DNA from: Mycobacterium europaeum
GTDB taxonomy: Bacteria > Actinomycetota > Actinomycetes > Mycobacteriales > Mycobacteriaceae
Direction: 5' to 3'
Assembly (NCBI RefSeq): GCF_002102155.1
Contig: NZ_LQOU01000044.1
Location: forward strand, 1-54,942
Length of the DNA stretch: 54,942 bases
Below are positions 34,048 through 41,782 of this stretch, one piece after another. Below the pieces are notes generated by a model. That model was given only the letters and a program-made list of their open reading frames with translations. It did not search any database and was not told where the DNA came from. Made by a program: the position numbers and the translations under genes. Each line of letters begins with the position of its first letter. Positions within the stretch are counted from its first letter, which is position 1.

Positions 34048-34793
34048 TGACCTACAACGCGACCATGCGTGTGTGGCGCGGTGACGATGCCAGCGGCGCG
34101 CTGCAGGACTTCACGGTGGAGGTCAACGAGGGCGAGGTGGTGCTCGACATCATCCATCGCCTGCAACAGACCCAGACGCCCGACCTGGCGGTGCGGTGGA
34201 ACTGCAAGGCCGGCAAGTGCGGCTCCTGCTCGGCGGAGATCAACGGGGTGCCGCGGTTGCTGTGCATGACCCGGATGTCCACCTTCGCCGAGGACGAGGT
34301 CGTGACGGTCACGCCGCTGCGGACCTTCCCGGTGATCCGGGACCTGGTCACCGACGTCTCCTTCAACTACGAGAAGGCGCGCGAAATCCCGTCCTTCAAG
34401 CCTCCCAAGGATCTACAGCCGGGCGAGTACCGGATGGCGCAGGAGGATGTGCAGCGGTCGCAGGAGTTCCGCAAGTGCATCGAGTGCTTCCTGTGCCAGA
34501 ACGTCTGCCACGTGATCCGCGACCACGAAGAGAACAAGAAGGCGTTCGCCGGACCCCGTTTCTTCATCCGACTCGCCGAACTGGAGATGCACCCGCTCGA
34601 CACCGCGGACCGGCGGGATCTGGCGCAGGATGAGGCGGGACTCGGATATTGCAACATCACCAAGTGCTGCACCGAGGTCTGCCCGGAAAACATCAAGATC
34701 ACCGACAACGCCATCATCCCGATGAAAGAGCGGGTCGCCGGTCGCCGCTACGACCCCGTGGTGTGGCTGGGCAACAAGCTGTTCCGACGCTGA
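34047..34793 (+). CDS. sdhB: Succinate dehydrogenase 1 iron-sulfur subunit
   Basis: 248 residues, the length of Rv0247c. The N-terminal ferredoxin domain has CKAGKCGSCSAE and a downstream Cys in RLLCM for the [2Fe-2S] cluster. The C-terminal domain has CIECFLCQNVC and CNITKCCTEVCPENI for the [4Fe-4S] and [3Fe-4S] clusters. It relays electrons from the FAD of SdhA to the membrane anchor. It overlaps sdhA by one base. A short GC palindrome follows the stop by 12 bases. Confidence 0.95.
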   Translation: MTYNATMRVWRGDDASGALQDFTVEVNEGEVVLDIIHRLQQTQTPDLAVRWNCKAGKCGSCSAEINGVPRLLCMTRMSTFAEDEVVTVTPLRTFPVIRDLVTDVSFNYEKAREIPSFKPPKDLQPGEYRMAQEDVQRSQEFRKCIECFLCQNVCHVIRDHEENKKAFAGPRFFIRLAELEMHPLDTADRRDLAQDEAGLGYCNITKCCTEVCPENIKITDNAIIPMKERVAGRRYDPVVWLGNKLFRR

Positions 34794-34805
34794 GGCGTTA
34801 GCCCG

Positions 34806-34819
34806 CCCGGCGCGCCGGG
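34806..34819. terminator. GC palindrome after sdhB, possible terminator
   Basis: CCCGGCGCGCCGGG is a perfect 14-bp palindrome 12 bases after the sdhB stop. No T-run follows, so a role in transcript termination or mRNA 3'-end protection is only possible. Confidence 0.35.
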
Positions 34820-34883
34820 TACCCGCATATCGACCCTGTCGGGCGCGAGCCCGACGGTCTGCCCCCAAACTCCGGAAGGCAGC

Positions 34884-35048
34884 GTGGGAGATATGCGAGA
34901 AACCACCAGCATCAACGAAATTCGCACCGCGATACGCGAGTTGTCCGCGCGCGCCGATCTTGCGCGCAAGGAGGGCCGCCCCGACGACGCCGCCGAGATC
35001 GAGCAGCGGATAGCGGGCTTCCGGGCGGAACTCAGCCGGCGGCCGTAG
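34884..35048 (+). CDS. Small charged helical protein downstream of sdhB
   Basis: 54 residues from GTG at 34884 (GGAAGG four bases upstream) or 51 from ATG at 34893. The sequence MRETTSINEIRTAIREL, ARADLARKEGR and EIEQRIAGFRAELSRR is strongly helical and amphipathic, with heptad-like spacing that could form a short coiled coil. No membrane segment or known domain is seen. It lies 90 bp after sdhB in the same direction and ends six bases from the stop of the convergent flavin-reductase gene. Too short to assign a function; its composition and ribosome site favour a real gene. Confidence 0.6.
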   Translation: MGDMRETTSINEIRTAIRELSARADLARKEGRPDDAAEIEQRIAGFRAELSRRP

Positions 35049-35054
35049 CCGCGT

Positions 35055-35543
35055 TCAGGCTCCGAGGCGCCGGAACCCGCTGCGGTGAAACACGATCGGC
35101 GCCACCTCGGCGTCGATGGTCACCTCGTTGACCCGCAGCACCACGATGGTGTGATCCCCCGCCGGGATCAGCTGTTCGACCGAGCTTTCCAGCCACAGGC
35201 CGGTGCCCTTGATGAACACCGCCCCGCTTTCACTGGACACCGTCTCCAGGCCGGCGAACCGGTCCCCGGTCTTGGCGGCCAGGGTCCGCGCCGCCTCGTC
35301 GTGAGCCTCGCCGAGCACGCTGATGCCCAGCATGGGCAGATCCTTGAGCCTGGGCCAGGTCGTCGAGGTGTTCTGGACGCAGAACGACACCAGCGGCGGT
35401 TCCAGCGAGACGGGGACAAAGGTGCTCGCCGCGAGGCCGTGCCGCGTTCCCCCGACCTCCGCGGCGATGGCGACCACCCCCGACGGGAAGTGGCCGAAGG
35501 CCTCACGAAGTGTGGACGGTGTCAGATTCTTGTTCGAGTTCAC
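35055..35543 (-). CDS. Flavin reductase-like FMN-binding protein (Rv0245-like)
   Basis: 162 residues, the length of Rv0245. The flavin reductase fold is seen in LREAFGHFPSGVVAIAAEVGGTRHGLAASTFVPVSLEPPLVSFCV near the N-terminus, followed by ISVLGEAHDEAARTLAAKTGDRFAG and the end motif IVFHRSGFRRLG. It likely reduces FMN with NAD(P)H to serve a monooxygenase or another flavin enzyme; no partner is adjacent. The start is GTG at 35543, with AAGGGG somewhat far upstream. It is divergent from fadE5 across a 381-bp control region. Confidence 0.87.
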   Translation of the reverse strand: MNSNKNLTPSTLREAFGHFPSGVVAIAAEVGGTRHGLAASTFVPVSLEPPLVSFCVQNTSTTWPRLKDLPMLGISVLGEAHDEAARTLAAKTGDRFAGLETVSSESGAVFIKGTGLWLESSVEQLIPAGDHTIVVLRVNEVTIDAEVAPIVFHRSGFRRLGA

Positions 35544-35771
35544 CGGAATTCATTCGCCCCTTGAGATTCGCCCCTTGAGCCGAGAACTGGATTCTCGTTC
35601 CCCGACCCTACCTGGCCAATACCCGTGCGCTGAAGGCACATCGGGGTCCGCGCGCAGTTCGGCGGCCGGCGTCGGCCCGGCCCCGCATACCGGGCACCGG
35701 CAGGACGGCCACGCTCCCCGGGAGTTGTCAGTCGTCCCACCATCACCGCAGGTGGCGGCGGTGCCATCGGC

Positions 35772-35789
35772 TACCCAACCGGTTGGTTA
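35772..35789. promoter_or_regulatory. Palindromic operator candidate upstream of fadE5
   Basis: TAC-CCAACCGGTTGG-TTA: a perfect 12-bp palindrome, extended to 18 bp with one mismatched pair. It lies about 135 bp before fadE5 in the divergent region. Its CAACCG/CGGTTG arms match the site upstream of fadE6 (10962-10979), with a two-base difference in spacing. The regulator is unknown. Confidence 0.55.
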
Positions 35790-35819
35790 ATTAGACAATG
35801 AAATCTGGCTCACATTGAC

Positions 35820-35849
35820 TTGCGTCGAACAGGTCCGGAGCGATATTTT
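35820..35849 (+). promoter_or_regulatory. Candidate fadE5 promoter
   Basis: TTGCGT at 35820-35825 and TATTTT at 35844-35849 are 18 bp apart, an acceptable SigA-type pair about 75 bp before the fadE5 GTG. Other -10-like sequences exist nearby, so this is one option only. Confidence 0.35.
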
Positions 35850-35863
35850 AGCGGTGTTACTGG

Positions 35864-35887
35864 TGGGTAACTTAGACCTAGTACCCA
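35864..35887. promoter_or_regulatory. Inverted repeat TGGGTA-N12-TACCCA in the fadE5 leader
   Basis: Six-base perfect arms around 12 bases, with GGT/ACC continuing outward on both sides. A second overlapping repeat, GTTAC-TGGTGG-GTAAC, lies at 35856-35871. Both sit between the candidate promoter and the ribosome site, where a repressor would block transcription. Confidence 0.45.
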
Positions 35888-35924
35888 ACCACTCGAGTGG
35901 CATTCTCAACGAGGAGGAACCGTA

Positions 35925-37760
35925 GTGAGCCACTACAAGAGCAACGTCCGTGACCAGGTGTTCAACCTGTTCGAGGTCCTGGGCGTTGAGCAGGCTTTGG
36001 GCTCGGGCGACTACAGCGATCTGGATGTCGACACCGCCCGCGAGATGTTGTCAGAGATCAGCCGGCTGGCCGAGGGGCCCATCGCCGAGTCGTTCGTGGA
36101 GGGTGACCGCAATCCGCCGGTCTTCGACCCGAAGACCCACTCGGTGACCCTGCCGGAGTCGTTCAAGAAGTCAGTCCGCGCCGTCACGGAGGCCGGCTGG
36201 GACAAGGTCGGCATCGACGAGGTCCTCGGCGGCATGCCGATGCCCCGCGCGCTGGTATGGGCCCTGCACGAGCACCTGCTGGGCGCCAACCCCGCCGTGT
36301 GGATGTACGGCGGCGGTGCCGGCTTCGCCAACATCCTCTACCACCTGGGTACCGAGGAGCAGAAGAAGTGGGCCGTGATCTGCGCCGAGCGCGGCTGGGG
36401 CTCCACCATGGTGCTGACCGAGCCGGACGCCGGTTCCGACGTCGGCGCCGGCCGGACCAAGGCGATCAAGCAGGACGACGGCTCCTGGCACATCGAGGGT
36501 GTGAAGCGGTTCATCACCTCCGCGGACTCCGGTGACCTGTTCGAGAACATCTTCCACCTGGTGCTGGCCCGCCCCGAGGGCGCGGGTCCGGGCACCAAGG
36601 GCCTGTCGCTGTTCTTCGTGCCGAAGTTCCTGTTCGACTTCGAGACCGGCGAACTGGGCGAGCGCAACGGCGTCTTCGTCACCAACGTCGAGCACAAGAT
36701 GGGCCTGAAGGTGTCCGCCACGTGTGAGCTGTCCTTCGGCCAGCACGACGTGCCCGCCAAGGGGTGGCTGGTCGGCGAGGTGCACAACGGCATCGCGCAG
36801 ATGTTCGAGGTGATCGAGCAGGCCCGCATGATGGTCGGCACCAAGGCGATCGCGACCCTGTCGACCGGCTACCTGAACGCGCTGGAGTACGCCAAGTCCC
36901 GCGTGCAGGGCGCCGACATGACGCAGATGACCGACAAGACCGCGCCGCGGGTGACGATCACGCATCACCCCGACGTGCGCCGTTCGCTGATGACCCAGAA
37001 GGCCTACGCCGAGGGTCTGCGCGCGCTGTACCTCTACACCGCGACATACCAGGACGCGGCGGTTGCCGAGGCGGTCCACGGGGTGGACGCCGAACTGGCC
37101 GTCAAGGTCAACGACCTGATGTTGCCGGTGGTCAAGGGTGTCGGCTCCGAGCAGGCCTACGCCAAGCTGACCGAAAGCCTGCAGACCTTCGGCGGGTCCG
37201 GCTTCCTGCAGGACTACCCGATCGAGCAGTACATCCGGGACGCCAAGATCGACTCCCTCTACGAGGGCACCACGGCCATCCAGGCGCAGGACTTCTTCTT
37301 CCGCAAGATCATCCGCGACAAGGGTGTGGCGTTGGCCCACGTGTCGGGGGAGATCCAGAAGTTCGTGGACAGCGAGTCGGGCAACGGCCGGCTCAAGACC
37401 GAGCGCGAGCTGCTGGCCAAGGCGCTGGCCGACGTCCAGGCGATGGCGGCCACGCTGACCGGTTACCTGATGGCGGCGCAGGAGGACGTGACCAGCCTCT
37501 ACAAGGTGGGCCTGGGATCGGTGCGCTTCCTGATGAGCGTCGGCGACCTGGTCATCGGCTGGTTGCTGCAGCGTCAGGCCGCGGTGGCGGTGCAGGCGCT
37601 GGACGCCGGCGCCAGCGGCGAAGAGCGCTCGTTCTACGAGGGCAAGGTCGCGGTGGCTTCGTTCTTCGCGAAGAACTTCCTGCCGCTGCTGGCCGGCACC
37701 CGCGAGGTGATCGAGACGCTGGACAACGACATCATGGAGCTCGACGAGGCCGCCTTCTAG
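35925..37760 (+). CDS. fadE5: Acyl-CoA dehydrogenase FadE5
   Basis: 611 residues, the same length as FadE5 (Rv0244c). Core motifs of the long acyl-CoA dehydrogenase class are present: LTEPDAGSDVGAGRTKA near residue 165, MGLKVSATCELSFGQHD near 260, and the C-terminal region YPIEQYIRDAKIDSLYEGTTAIQAQDFFFRKI near 430. The Glu of YEGTTAIQ is the usual catalytic region. It oxidises a broad range of acyl-CoAs to enoyl-CoAs in beta-oxidation. GTG at 35925 has GAGGAGG seven bases upstream. It is followed by a very strong intrinsic terminator. With fadA2 and the nearby fabG4/htdX genes it forms a fatty-acid turnover locus. Confidence 0.95.
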   Translation: MSHYKSNVRDQVFNLFEVLGVEQALGSGDYSDLDVDTAREMLSEISRLAEGPIAESFVEGDRNPPVFDPKTHSVTLPESFKKSVRAVTEAGWDKVGIDEVLGGMPMPRALVWALHEHLLGANPAVWMYGGGAGFANILYHLGTEEQKKWAVICAERGWGSTMVLTEPDAGSDVGAGRTKAIKQDDGSWHIEGVKRFITSADSGDLFENIFHLVLARPEGAGPGTKGLSLFFVPKFLFDFETGELGERNGVFVTNVEHKMGLKVSATCELSFGQHDVPAKGWLVGEVHNGIAQMFEVIEQARMMVGTKAIATLSTGYLNALEYAKSRVQGADMTQMTDKTAPRVTITHHPDVRRSLMTQKAYAEGLRALYLYTATYQDAAVAEAVHGVDAELAVKVNDLMLPVVKGVGSEQAYAKLTESLQTFGGSGFLQDYPIEQYIRDAKIDSLYEGTTAIQAQDFFFRKIIRDKGVALAHVSGEIQKFVDSESGNGRLKTERELLAKALADVQAMAATLTGYLMAAQEDVTSLYKVGLGSVRFLMSVGDLVIGWLLQRQAAVAVQALDAGASGEERSFYEGKVAVASFFAKNFLPLLAGTREVIETLDNDIMELDEAAF

Positions 37761-37782
37761 GCCGCTTTCCGAGGTGATGAGC

Positions 37783-37816
37783 AAAACCCCGCTCCCGAAA
37801 TGGGAGCGGGGTTTTT
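37783..37816 (+). terminator. Strong intrinsic terminator of fadE5
   Basis: AAAACCCCGCTCCC, loop GAAAT, then GGGAGCGGGGTTTT plus one more T. The perfect 10-bp GC stem is extended by A-T pairs and a five-T run, a textbook rho-independent terminator that is uncommon in mycobacteria. It starts 22 bases after the fadE5 stop and, because of its A-run, could also work from the opposite direction. Confidence 0.93.
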
Positions 37817-37849
37817 ATCTACCGCGGTTTTTGCGGACCGCGCGGAAAC

Positions 37850-37894
37850 AAAAAGGCCGCCGCTGGATCCCCTCACTCCAGCGGCGGCCCTTTT
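37850..37894. terminator. Second, bidirectional terminator between fadE5 and fadA2
   Basis: AAAAA, a perfect 13-bp stem GGCCGCCGCTGGA / TCCAGCGGCGGCC around a nine-base loop, then C and TTTT. A-run and T-run on opposite sides allow termination from both strands. It lies between the first terminator and the end of the convergent fadA2 gene. Confidence 0.9.
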
Positions 37895-38059
37895 CGCACG
37901 CCCGGCGCGTTCTTCCGCCGCCCGGGCGACGGACTGGGGATGCCCCGTATTGCCGTCGGGGTCGGGGGGTCAGACCACAACACGGGGTCATCCGCGCACT
38001 CGGATACCCCTACGCCCGGATTACTAACCCGCTGTGACCGATGTCATGAAACGGGCGGT

Positions 38060-39400
38060 TCAGGCCTCCAGAATCGCGGCCACACCCTGGCCGCCGGCGG
38101 CGCAGATGGAGATCAGGGCGCGCAGCGGCTTGCCCGCGCCGCCCTTCTGATCCGCCTTCTTCTGCGCGAGCTGCTTGGCCGCCTGGGCGAGGATCCGCCC
38201 ACCGGTGGCGGCGAAGGGGTGGCCGGCGGCCAACGACGAGCCGTTGACGTTGAGCTTGGCCCGGTCGATCGAACCCAGCGCGGCGTCCAGGCCCAGCCGT
38301 TCCTTGCAGTAGTCCTCAGACTCCCACGCCTGCAGGTGCGCCAGCACCACCGAGGCGAAGGCCTCGTGGATCTCGTAGAAGTCGAAGTCCTGCAGGCTCA
38401 GGCCGTTGCGGGCCAGCAGCCGCGGCACCGCGTAGGTGGGGGCCATCAGCAGGCCGTCCCGGCCGTTGACGTAGTCGACCGCTGCGGTCTCGGAGTCCAC
38501 CAGGAAGGCCAGCGGGGTCAGCGAGTGGGCGGCCGCCCACTCCTCGCTGGAAACCAGCGCCACCGACGCCCCGTCGGTCAGGGGCGTCGAGTTGCCCGCC
38601 GTCATCGTCGCGTCGCCGGACTTCACACCGAACACCGGCTTGAGCTTCGCCAGCTTCTCGGCCGACGAATCCGGCCGCAGGTTGTCGTCGCGGTAGAGGC
38701 CGAGGAACGGGGTGACCAGATCGTCGAAGAAGCCCCGGTCGTAGGCGGCCGCCATGTTGCGGTGGCTGGCGGCGGCGAGCTCGTCCTGGTCGACGCGCTT
38801 GATGCCCATCTGCTTGGCGGTGATCGCCTGGTGCTCCCCCATCGACAGGCCCGTACGCGGCTCGCTGTTGACCGGGATCTCGATACCCAAAGTCGCCGGC
38901 AGCGTGCCCACCAGCCGCAGCCGCTGCACGTTGGACTTGGAGCGGCGCAACTTGAGCAGCGTGCGGCGCAGGTTGTCACCCAGCCCGATCGGCGGATCGG
39001 AGGTGGTGTCGACGCCGCCCGCCGCGGCCACCTCGTAGCGCCCGGACGCGATGCCGTCGGACGCGGCGATCGCCGCCTGCAGGCCGGTGCCGCACGCCTG
39101 TTGCAGGTCGAACGCGGGCGTGTACGACGACAGCTCGGAGCCCAGCACGCATTCGCGGGTCAGGTTGAAGTCCCGGCTGTGCTTGAGCACGGCGCCGCCG
39201 ACCACCACACCCAATCGCTCGCCGGCCAGCCCGAAGCGGTCCACCAGCCCACCCAGTGCGGCGGTGAACATGTCCTGATTGGAGGCCTCGGCATATGCGC
39301 CGTCGGACCGGGCGAACGGAATGCGGTTGCCGCCCAGCACGGCGACTCGTCGCCGCTGCGAGCTGCGCTGGTTGCTTGCCTCGGAACTTGCAGGGGCCAC
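38060..39400 (-). CDS. fadA2: Acetyl-CoA acetyltransferase / thiolase FadA2
   Basis: 446 residues. The nucleophilic Cys is in LQQACGTGLQA near residue 105. NVNGSSLAAGHPFAATGGR near 390 carries the catalytic His, and SICAAGGQGVA near 435 the second Cys, as in all thiolases; the HEAFAS motif is also present. It cleaves 3-ketoacyl-CoA with CoA, or runs in reverse. The start is GTG at 39400 with GGAG six bases before. It is divergent from fabG4, and this pair plus htdX could link degradation with a short elongation cycle. Confidence 0.93.
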   Translation of the reverse strand: MAPASSEASNQRSSQRRRVAVLGGNRIPFARSDGAYAEASNQDMFTAALGGLVDRFGLAGERLGVVVGGAVLKHSRDFNLTRECVLGSELSSYTPAFDLQQACGTGLQAAIAASDGIASGRYEVAAAGGVDTTSDPPIGLGDNLRRTLLKLRRSKSNVQRLRLVGTLPATLGIEIPVNSEPRTGLSMGEHQAITAKQMGIKRVDQDELAAASHRNMAAAYDRGFFDDLVTPFLGLYRDDNLRPDSSAEKLAKLKPVFGVKSGDATMTAGNSTPLTDGASVALVSSEEWAAAHSLTPLAFLVDSETAAVDYVNGRDGLLMAPTYAVPRLLARNGLSLQDFDFYEIHEAFASVVLAHLQAWESEDYCKERLGLDAALGSIDRAKLNVNGSSLAAGHPFAATGGRILAQAAKQLAQKKADQKGGAGKPLRALISICAAGGQGVAAILEA

Positions 39401-39468
39401 TGTCTTCTCCGTGTATCTGCGGTCTGTTGGTTTTCCGGATGCCCGTTGGGGCCATACTACCCACTGTT

Positions 39469-39484
39469 CTTACTCTGAAGTAAG
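39469..39484. promoter_or_regulatory. Inverted repeat in the fadA2-fabG4 divergent region
   Basis: CTTACT-CTGA-AGTAAG: perfect 6-bp arms around four bases, centrally placed in the 149-bp region between the two divergent start codons. This is a plausible shared operator; the regulator is unknown. Confidence 0.5.
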
Positions 39485-39549
39485 TTCGACCTCGATACGG
39501 TTGTGCTGTAACACACCCCCGACTGAGAAGCAGATGGAAGGTAGCTCCG

Positions 39550-40914
39550 GTGGCTCCCAAGGTCTCGTCCGACCTGTTCACGCAGATCGTCAACTCCGGT
39601 CCTGGATCGTTTCTGGCCAAGCAGCTCGGCGTCCCGCAACCCGAGACCTTGCGCCGCTATCGGCCCGGCGACCCGCCGCTGGCCGGGTCCCTGCTGATCG
39701 GCGGTGAGGGCCGCGTGGTCGAGCCGCTGCGCGCCGCGCTGGCCAAGGACTACGACCTCGTCGGCAACAACCTGGGTGGCCGCTGGGCCGACCAGTTCGG
39801 CGGGCTGGTCTTCGATGCCACCGGGATCACGACGCCGGAGGGGCTGCGGGGGTTGTACGAATTCTTCACGCCGCTGCTGCGCAACCTGGGCCACTCCGCC
39901 CGCGTCGTCGTGGTCGGCACCACGCCCGACGCCGCCGCCGGCCCGCACGAGCGGATCGCGCAGCGCGCGCTGGAAGGGTTCACCCGCTCGCTGGGCAAGG
40001 AGCTGCGCAACGGCACCACGGTGGCGCTGGTGTACCTGTCGCCCGACGCCAAACCCGCTGCGACGGGCCTGGAATCCACCATGCGGTTCATCCTTTCGGC
40101 CAAGTCCGCCTACGTCGACGGCCAGGTGTTCTACATCGGTGAGGCCGATTCCACTCCCCCGGCCGACTGGGAGCGGCCGCTGGACGGCAAGGTCGCCATC
40201 GTGACCGGCGCGGCCCGCGGGATCGGCGCGACGATCGCCGAGGTGTTCGCCCGCGACGGCGCCCGCGTCGTCGCGATCGACGTCGAGTCGGCCGCCGAGG
40301 CGCTGGCCGAGACCGCCAGCGGGGTCGGGGGCACCGCGCTGTGGCTCGACGTCACCGCCCCCGACGCCGTCGACAAGATCAACGAGCACCTGCGCGAGCA
40401 CCACGGCGGGCGCGCCGACGTGTTGGTCAACAACGCCGGCATCACCCGGGACAAGTTGCTGGCCAACATGGATGACGCCCGGTGGGATGCCGTGCTGGCC
40501 GTCAATCTGCTTGCCCCGCTGCGCCTTACCGAGGGCCTGGTGGCCAACGGCACTCTCGGCGAGGGCGGCCGGGTGATCGGGCTGTCCTCGATGGCCGGCA
40601 TCGCGGGCAACCGCGGGCAGACGAACTACGCCACCACCAAGGCCGGGATGATCGGCCTCACCCAGGCACTGGCGCCCGAGCTCTACGGCAAGGGCATCAC
40701 GATCAACGCCGTCGCGCCGGGGTTCATCGAAACCCAGATGACGGCCGCCATCCCGCTGGCCACCCGCGAGGTGGGCCGCCGGCTGAACTCGTTGTTGCAG
40801 GGCGGCCAACCCGTCGATGTCGCGGAGACCATCGCCTACTTCGCCAGCCCGGCGTCAAACGCGGTGACGGGCAACGTCATCCGCGTCTGCGGCCAGGCCA
40901 TGCTGGGCGCATAG
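39550..40914 (+). CDS. fabG4: 3-oxoacyl-[ACP]/CoA reductase FabG4 (high-molecular-weight FabG)
   Basis: 454 residues, the same length as FabG4 (Rv0242c). The N-terminal ~205 residues form a flavodoxin-like extra domain (GRWADQFGGLVFDATGI). The C-terminal short-chain dehydrogenase has GKVAIVTGAARGIGATIAEVF near 213, LVNNAGITRDK near 295, Ser in LSSMAGIAGNRGQ and the YATTK Tyr/Lys pair near 360. FabG4 is known to be NADH-dependent and acts on 3-ketoacyl chains. GTG at 39550 follows GGAAGG. It lies 19 bp before htdX, and the two work as consecutive steps. Confidence 0.94.
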   Translation: MAPKVSSDLFTQIVNSGPGSFLAKQLGVPQPETLRRYRPGDPPLAGSLLIGGEGRVVEPLRAALAKDYDLVGNNLGGRWADQFGGLVFDATGITTPEGLRGLYEFFTPLLRNLGHSARVVVVGTTPDAAAGPHERIAQRALEGFTRSLGKELRNGTTVALVYLSPDAKPAATGLESTMRFILSAKSAYVDGQVFYIGEADSTPPADWERPLDGKVAIVTGAARGIGATIAEVFARDGARVVAIDVESAAEALAETASGVGGTALWLDVTAPDAVDKINEHLREHHGGRADVLVNNAGITRDKLLANMDDARWDAVLAVNLLAPLRLTEGLVANGTLGEGGRVIGLSSMAGIAGNRGQTNYATTKAGMIGLTQALAPELYGKGITINAVAPGFIETQMTAAIPLATREVGRRLNSLLQGGQPVDVAETIAYFASPASNAVTGNVIRVCGQAMLGA

Positions 40915-40933
40915 CTGCGAGGAGGAGAACGCG

Positions 40934-41776
40934 ATGAACCAGCCAAGCGGCCTGAAGAACATGCTGCGCGCGGCGGCGGGTGCCCTGCCGGTGGTGTCCC
41001 GCGGCAACCACCTGCCGACGCGCACGGTGGACATCGAGGAGCTGCCCATCGACCGCACGAACGTGGCCGAGTACGCCGCGGTCACCGGTTTGCGATACGG
41101 CAACGCGGTGCCACTCACCTACCCGTTCGCGTTGACCTTCCCCGCAATGATGTCGCTGGTGACCGGGTTCGATTTTCCTTTTGCCGCAATGGGTTCGGTG
41201 CACGTCGAGAACCACATCACGCAGTATCGGCCGATCGCGGTCACCGACACCGTCGGCGTGCGCGTGCACGCCGAGAATCTGCGCGAGCACCGCAAAGGCC
41301 TGCTGGTCGACCTGGTGACCGAGGTGAGCGTCGGCGTCGACACCGCCTGGCATCAGGTCACGACCTTCCTGCACCAGCAACGCACCAGCCTGTCCGACGA
41401 GCCCAAGCCGCCACCGCAGAAGCAGCCCAAGCTGCCCCCGCCCAGCGCCGTCCTGCGCGTCAGCCCCGGGCTGATCCAGCGCTACGCCGTCGTCGGGGGC
41501 GATCACAACCCCATCCACACCAACCCGATCGCGGCCAGGTTGTTCGGCTTCCCGACCGTCATCGCGCACGGAATGTACAGCGCCGCAGCCGTACTGGCGA
41601 ACATCGAAGCCCGACTCCCGGACGCGGTGAAGTATTCGGTGAAATTCGGCAAGCCGCTGGTGCTACCCGGCACCGCGGGTCTCTACATCGACGAAGGCCA
41701 TGACGGCTGGGACATCTCGCTGCGCAACGTCGCCAAGGGCTACCCGTATCTGACCGGCACGGTCCGGGCGCTGTAG
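40934..41776 (+). CDS. htdX: (R)-specific enoyl hydratase/dehydratase HtdX (MaoC-like)
   Basis: 280 residues, the same length as HtdX (Rv0241c). The hydratase-2 motif GGDHNPIHTNPIAARLFGF near residue 185 carries the Asp/His pair, followed by IAHGMYSAAAVL. The N-terminal half is a degenerate hotdog domain. It interconverts 3-hydroxyacyl and 2-enoyl thioesters, next to FabG4 in an elongation-type cycle. GGAGGAG precedes the ATG. It ends six bases from the convergent ClC gene. Confidence 0.93.
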   Translation: MNQPSGLKNMLRAAAGALPVVSRGNHLPTRTVDIEELPIDRTNVAEYAAVTGLRYGNAVPLTYPFALTFPAMMSLVTGFDFPFAAMGSVHVENHITQYRPIAVTDTVGVRVHAENLREHRKGLLVDLVTEVSVGVDTAWHQVTTFLHQQRTSLSDEPKPPPQKQPKLPPPSAVLRVSPGLIQRYAVVGGDHNPIHTNPIAARLFGFPTVIAHGMYSAAAVLANIEARLPDAVKYSVKFGKPLVLPGTAGLYIDEGHDGWDISLRNVAKGYPYLTGTVRAL

Positions 41777-41782
41777 GGCGCT

